Source of the DNA: Nitrospinota bacterium
GTDB taxonomy: Bacteria; Nitrospinota_A; UBA7883
Direction of reading: 5' to 3'
Assembly: GCA_029880775.1 (NCBI GenBank)
Contig: JAOUNV010000184.1
Coordinates: 1-5,096 of the forward strand
Length of the DNA stretch: 5,096 nucleotides
This document shows, one piece after another, positions 4,872-5,096 of the stretch. Position numbers and translations under genes: made by a program. The notes below the pieces were generated by a model. The model ran no database searches. It saw only the letters and a list, made by a program, of their open reading frames with translations, and was not told the origin of the DNA. Position 1 is the stretch's first letter. Every line of letters begins with the position of its first letter.

Positions 4872-5096
4872 TTACTCGATCACTTCGCTGATCGGGAGCT
4901 CCCCATTGACGGCCTGCTTGAAATGTTTCCCAGCCTTGAAACGCACCACGGTCCTGGCGGATATCTCAGCTTCCTCCCCAGTCTTAGGGTTGCGTCCCAG
5001 CCGGGGGTTCTTCACCCTGGTCTGGAACGAGCCGAACCTTCGCAAGATCACCTGGTCGTTCTTGCCCAGGCTCGATTTGATCAGGGAGATAATCGT
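4872..5096 (-). CDS. HU/IHF-family DNA-binding protein, 5' end cut by window edge
   Basis: This is a nucleoid-associated protein that binds the minor groove as a dimer and bends DNA. The window contains the last 74 codons and the TAA stop (4872-4874). The first roughly 25 residues lie beyond position 5096, judged by aligning the RFGSF block (residues 20-24 of the visible part) with the FG of E. coli HU near position 46. The DNA-binding arm is clear: NPRLGRNPKTGEEAEISA at visible residues 30-47, with the intercalating proline in GRNPKTG. VVRFKAGKHFKQAVN (50-64) follows, the standard C-terminal block. A ten-residue tail (GELPISEVIE) extends past the usual HU end, as in IHF subunits. HU and IHF cannot be told apart from this fragment, so no symbol is given. 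Confidence 0.9.
   Translation of the reverse strand, partial: TIISLIKSSLGKNDQVILRRFGSFQTRVKNPRLGRNPKTGEEAEISARTVVRFKAGKHFKQAVNGELPISEVIE

Noticed and set aside
1..5096. CRISPR array, tRNA, rRNA, riboswitch or insertion sequence
   Set aside because: No regularly spaced repeats, cloverleaf-like segments, conserved rRNA blocks, transposase motifs or terminal inverted repeats were seen on either strand.

Overview
The window looks like a bacterial chromosome segment from a diderm, respiring organism. It carries a menaquinol-type cytochrome bc operon with a pentaheme c-type cytochrome, plus GTP cyclohydrolase I and an HU/IHF-family protein. The mix (split b6/subunit IV cytochrome b, low-potential-looking Rieske protein, exported multiheme cytochrome) fits lineages such as Nitrospirota, Nitrospinota or Desulfobacterota-like bacteria. 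That placement is inference only; no 16S or other phylogenetic marker is present.

Region 1 (about 1-1153, + strand) is clearly more AT-rich than the rest. The middle gene is near one third GC by eye, against roughly 60% or more in parts of the bc operon. It holds three tightly overlapping small genes: a 72-aa basic-tailed protein, a 157-aa helical/coiled-coil protein, and a RelE/HigB-like protein of about 121 aa. Upstream lie repeated TGACA elements, a 10-bp AT palindrome and a G9 run. The layout suggests a toxin-antitoxin-like accessory module, possibly acquired horizontally, with partners that are not a standard antitoxin pair that I recognise.

Region 2 (about 1224-4186, + strand) is one operon behind a near-consensus sigma-70 promoter. 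Its genes encode an exported pentaheme cytochrome c, a Rieske iron-sulfur protein, a cytochrome b6-like subunit and a subunit IV-like protein. Together they should form a quinol:cytochrome c oxidoreductase. Quinol is oxidised at the Rieske/PEWY site, electrons cross the membrane through two b hemes (and probably a c_n-type heme on Cys53 of cytochrome b), and the other electron leaves through the Rieske cluster to the multiheme cytochrome, which takes the place of cytochrome c1/f.

Region 3 (about 4220-5096, - strand) converges on the operon. It holds a complete folE with a strong ribosome binding site and two T-tract hairpins at its 3' end. Upstream of it is an HU/IHF-family gene cut off by the window edge. 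I see no tRNA, rRNA, CRISPR array, transposase or attachment site.
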